DNA of 15,406 bases from Beijerinckiaceae bacterium (lineage in GTDB: Bacteria; Pseudomonadota; Alphaproteobacteria; Rhizobiales; Beijerinckiaceae). Below are positions 14,069-15,406 of the stretch, piece after piece (within the stretch, counting starts at the first letter, position 1; the number at the start of each line of letters is the position of its first letter). Made by a program: the position numbers and the translations under genes. The notes under the pieces were generated by a model. That model did not search any database. It was not told where the DNA came from and saw only the letters and a program-made list of their open reading frames with translations. The stretch is taken from positions 1-15,406 of the forward strand of contig JAKONB010000352.1 of NCBI GenBank assembly GCA_022702195.1, read 5' to 3'.

Positions 14069-14126
14069 GAAACGCCCGCCGGCACCGCTCCGATTCGCGC
14101 GGAAAACGGCACCGGTCGGGCGTTTC
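14069..14126 (+). other. Large stem-loop between gltI and gltJ
   Basis: GAAACGCCCG (14069-14078) and CGGGCGTTTC (14117-14126) are perfect 10-nt inverted arms, extended outward by wobble and C-G pairs and inward by CCGG/CCGG past a 1-nt bulge. The 38-nt interior can form another CCGC/GCGG stem. There is no T-run. It starts 11 nt after the gltI stop. Such structures between binding-protein and permease genes commonly stabilise the upstream message. Confidence 0.65.
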
Positions 14127-14183
14127 GTGGGATACCCTGAACCGTAACGCGCAGAACGACGCCCTCGGGAATTACGATCGGCC

Positions 14184-14906
14184 ATGAATTACAACTGGAA
14201 CTGGGGCGTCTTCTTCGAGCCATCTCCGGAAGGTGTCGGCACCTACGCCGACATGCTCCTGTCGGGGCTCGGATGGACGCTGGCGACGGCTTTCTGCTCG
14301 TGGATCATCGCGTTCTTCCTCGGCTCCCTCATCGGGGTGATGCGAACCCTGCCGAGCCCGGCCGCCCAAGCCGCCGGGACCAGCTACGTCGAGCTGTTCC
14401 GCAATATCCCATTGCTGGTTCAGATGTTCCTCTGGTTCTACGTGTTGCCGGAGGTGGTGCCGGTCGATCTCGGCAACTGGCTCAAGCAGCTCCCGAACGC
14501 GTCGTTCTACACCGCCGTCCTCTGTCTCGGCTTCTTCACCGCCTCCCGCGTCGCCGAGCAGGTGAGGGCCGGCATCCAATCGCTGCCCCGCGGGCAGCGA
14601 GCGGCCGCCACGGCGCTCGGCCTCAACACCGCGCAGACCTACCGCTACGTGCTGCTGCCGATCGCCTACCGGGTCATCCTTCCGCCCATGACCTCGGAAT
14701 TCCTGAACAACCTCAAGAACACGTCGGTCGCCCTGACCATCGGCCTGCTCGAACTGACCGCCCGCGCGCGCTCGATGCAGGAATTCTCCTCCCAGGTCTT
14801 CGAGTCGTTCACGGCAGCGACGATCATCTACCTTCTCATCAGCCTCACCGTGGTGACGCTGGCCGGAATCCTCGAGCGCCGCGTCGCGGTGCCGGGCTCA
14901 CGCTGA
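14184..14906 (+). CDS. gltJ: Glutamate/aspartate ABC transporter, permease GltJ
   Basis: 240 aa inner-membrane permease of the His/Glu/Gln/Arg/opine group, near the ~245 aa of Escherichia coli GltJ. The N-terminus MNYNWNWGVFFEPSPEG is typical of GltJ. Membrane segments lie roughly at residues 24-52, 73-92, 106-125, 181-192 and 212-230. FRNIPLLVQMFLWFYVLPE is a family block. The EAA loop that contacts the ATPase is at 139-160 (RAAATALGLNTAQTYRYVLLPI). Start: ATG 14184; only a weak CGGGA (14166-14170) precedes it at 13 nt, which suggests lower translation than gltI. It is 126 nt from gltI, past the stem-loop, and 20 nt from gltK. It works as a heterodimer with GltK. Confidence 0.94.
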   Translation: MNYNWNWGVFFEPSPEGVGTYADMLLSGLGWTLATAFCSWIIAFFLGSLIGVMRTLPSPAAQAAGTSYVELFRNIPLLVQMFLWFYVLPEVVPVDLGNWLKQLPNASFYTAVLCLGFFTASRVAEQVRAGIQSLPRGQRAAATALGLNTAQTYRYVLLPIAYRVILPPMTSEFLNNLKNTSVALTIGLLELTARARSMQEFSSQVFESFTAATIIYLLISLTVVTLAGILERRVAVPGSR

Positions 14907-14926
14907 CGCTGTTCGGGATCGATCGA

Positions 14927-15406
14927 ATGTTCGGGGATTTCGACTACAAAGTCATCCTGGCCTCGCTGCCCTACCTGTTCGGAACGGGCATGGCGTTCAC
15001 CGTGACGCTCACGGCCCTGGCCGCGTCCGGAGGGATCATTCTGGGGACGATCATCGCGATGATGCGTCTCTCGGGCGTCGCGTTCCTCGTGCCGATCGCC
15101 CGCATCTACGTCGATTTCATGCGCTCGCTGCCGCTGGTGCTGGTGATCTTCTGGTTCTACTTCCTGGTGCCGTATATCGGCCAATGGGTGACCGGGGCGT
15201 CGCGGCCGATTTCGGTGGGCGCCTTCACATCGGCGCTCATCACCTTCACGCTGTTCGAGGCGGCGTTCTTTTCCGAGATCATGCGGGCCGGCATCCAGTC
15301 GATTCCCCGCGGGCAGACCTCGGCGGCCCAGGCCCTCGGGCTGAACTATGCGCAGACCATGCGGACGGTCATCCTGCCCCAGGCCTTCCGCAACATGCTG
15401 CCGCTG
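14927..15406 (+). CDS. gltK: Glutamate/aspartate ABC transporter, permease GltK (3' truncated by window)
   Basis: 160 codons are open to the last base; the Escherichia coli protein has about 224 aa, so some 60 residues are missing. It begins MFGDFDYKVILASLPYLFGT, has membrane segments near residues 12-46, 52-82 and 98-116, the block YVDFMRSLPLVLVIFWFYFL, and the EAA loop SAAQALGLNYAQTMRTVILP at 132-151, parallel to that of GltJ. Start: ATG 14927 with GGGA at 14915-14918, spacer 8 nt, 20 nt after the gltJ stop. It partners GltJ in the membrane domain. The ATPase gene gltL is expected just outside the window. Confidence 0.94.
   Translation, partial: MFGDFDYKVILASLPYLFGTGMAFTVTLTALAASGGIILGTIIAMMRLSGVAFLVPIARIYVDFMRSLPLVLVIFWFYFLVPYIGQWVTGASRPISVGAFTSALITFTLFEAAFFSEIMRAGIQSIPRGQTSAAQALGLNYAQTMRTVILPQAFRNMLPL

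Noticed and set aside
1..15406. tRNA, rRNA, CRISPR arrays, transposases, integrases, defence or toxin-antitoxin genes
   Set aside because: None seen on either strand; every gap was read and contains only short palindromes and promoter-like signals.

Overview
The window looks like chromosomal DNA of a GC-rich alphaproteobacterium of the Hyphomicrobiales, most likely a Methylobacterium relative. The grounds are the Porin_2-type outer-membrane porin (mature start ADLPVKKA, early CSAYGAGFFYIPGTDTCIRLSG block), intergenic palindromes that resemble Hyphomicrobiales repeats (from memory), and strong codon bias towards G/C. All recognised genes lie on the + strand. There are no tRNA or rRNA genes, mobile elements or CRISPR arrays. 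The genus assignment is an inference.

Layout. (A) 1-3299: stress module prkA (C-terminal end only), yeaH (DUF444, VWA domain) and spoVR/ycgB, with a stable hairpin in each of the two gaps. (B) 3642-5153: a SulP anion transporter with a C-terminal STAS domain. (C) 5270-8049: edd and eda, the two signature enzymes of the Entner-Doudoroff pathway (6-phosphogluconate to KDPG to pyruvate plus glyceraldehyde 3-phosphate). They are separated by 338 nt of palindromic repeats, and eda is followed by two large hairpins. (D) 8401-10608: dctA (C4-dicarboxylate symporter), followed after 33 nt by an orphan GltI-like periplasmic binding protein. (E) 11225-12856: a large porin closed by a textbook intrinsic terminator. 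(F) 13128-15406: gltI-gltJ-gltK, a glutamate/aspartate ABC transporter, with gltK cut by the window end.

Regions D-F read as an uptake island for acidic solutes: an outer-membrane channel, two homologous periplasmic binding proteins, a secondary symporter and an ABC permease. The best new signal is regulatory. Upstream of both dctA and gltI there is a -24/-12 (sigma-54, RpoN) promoter-like element with the exact GG-N10-GC spacing, so the two acidic-solute uptake units may share RpoN control. The orphan binding protein beside dctA is the most unusual gene arrangement. I found no evidence of a wholly unknown multi-gene system. The unexplained material is mostly RNA-level structure between genes.
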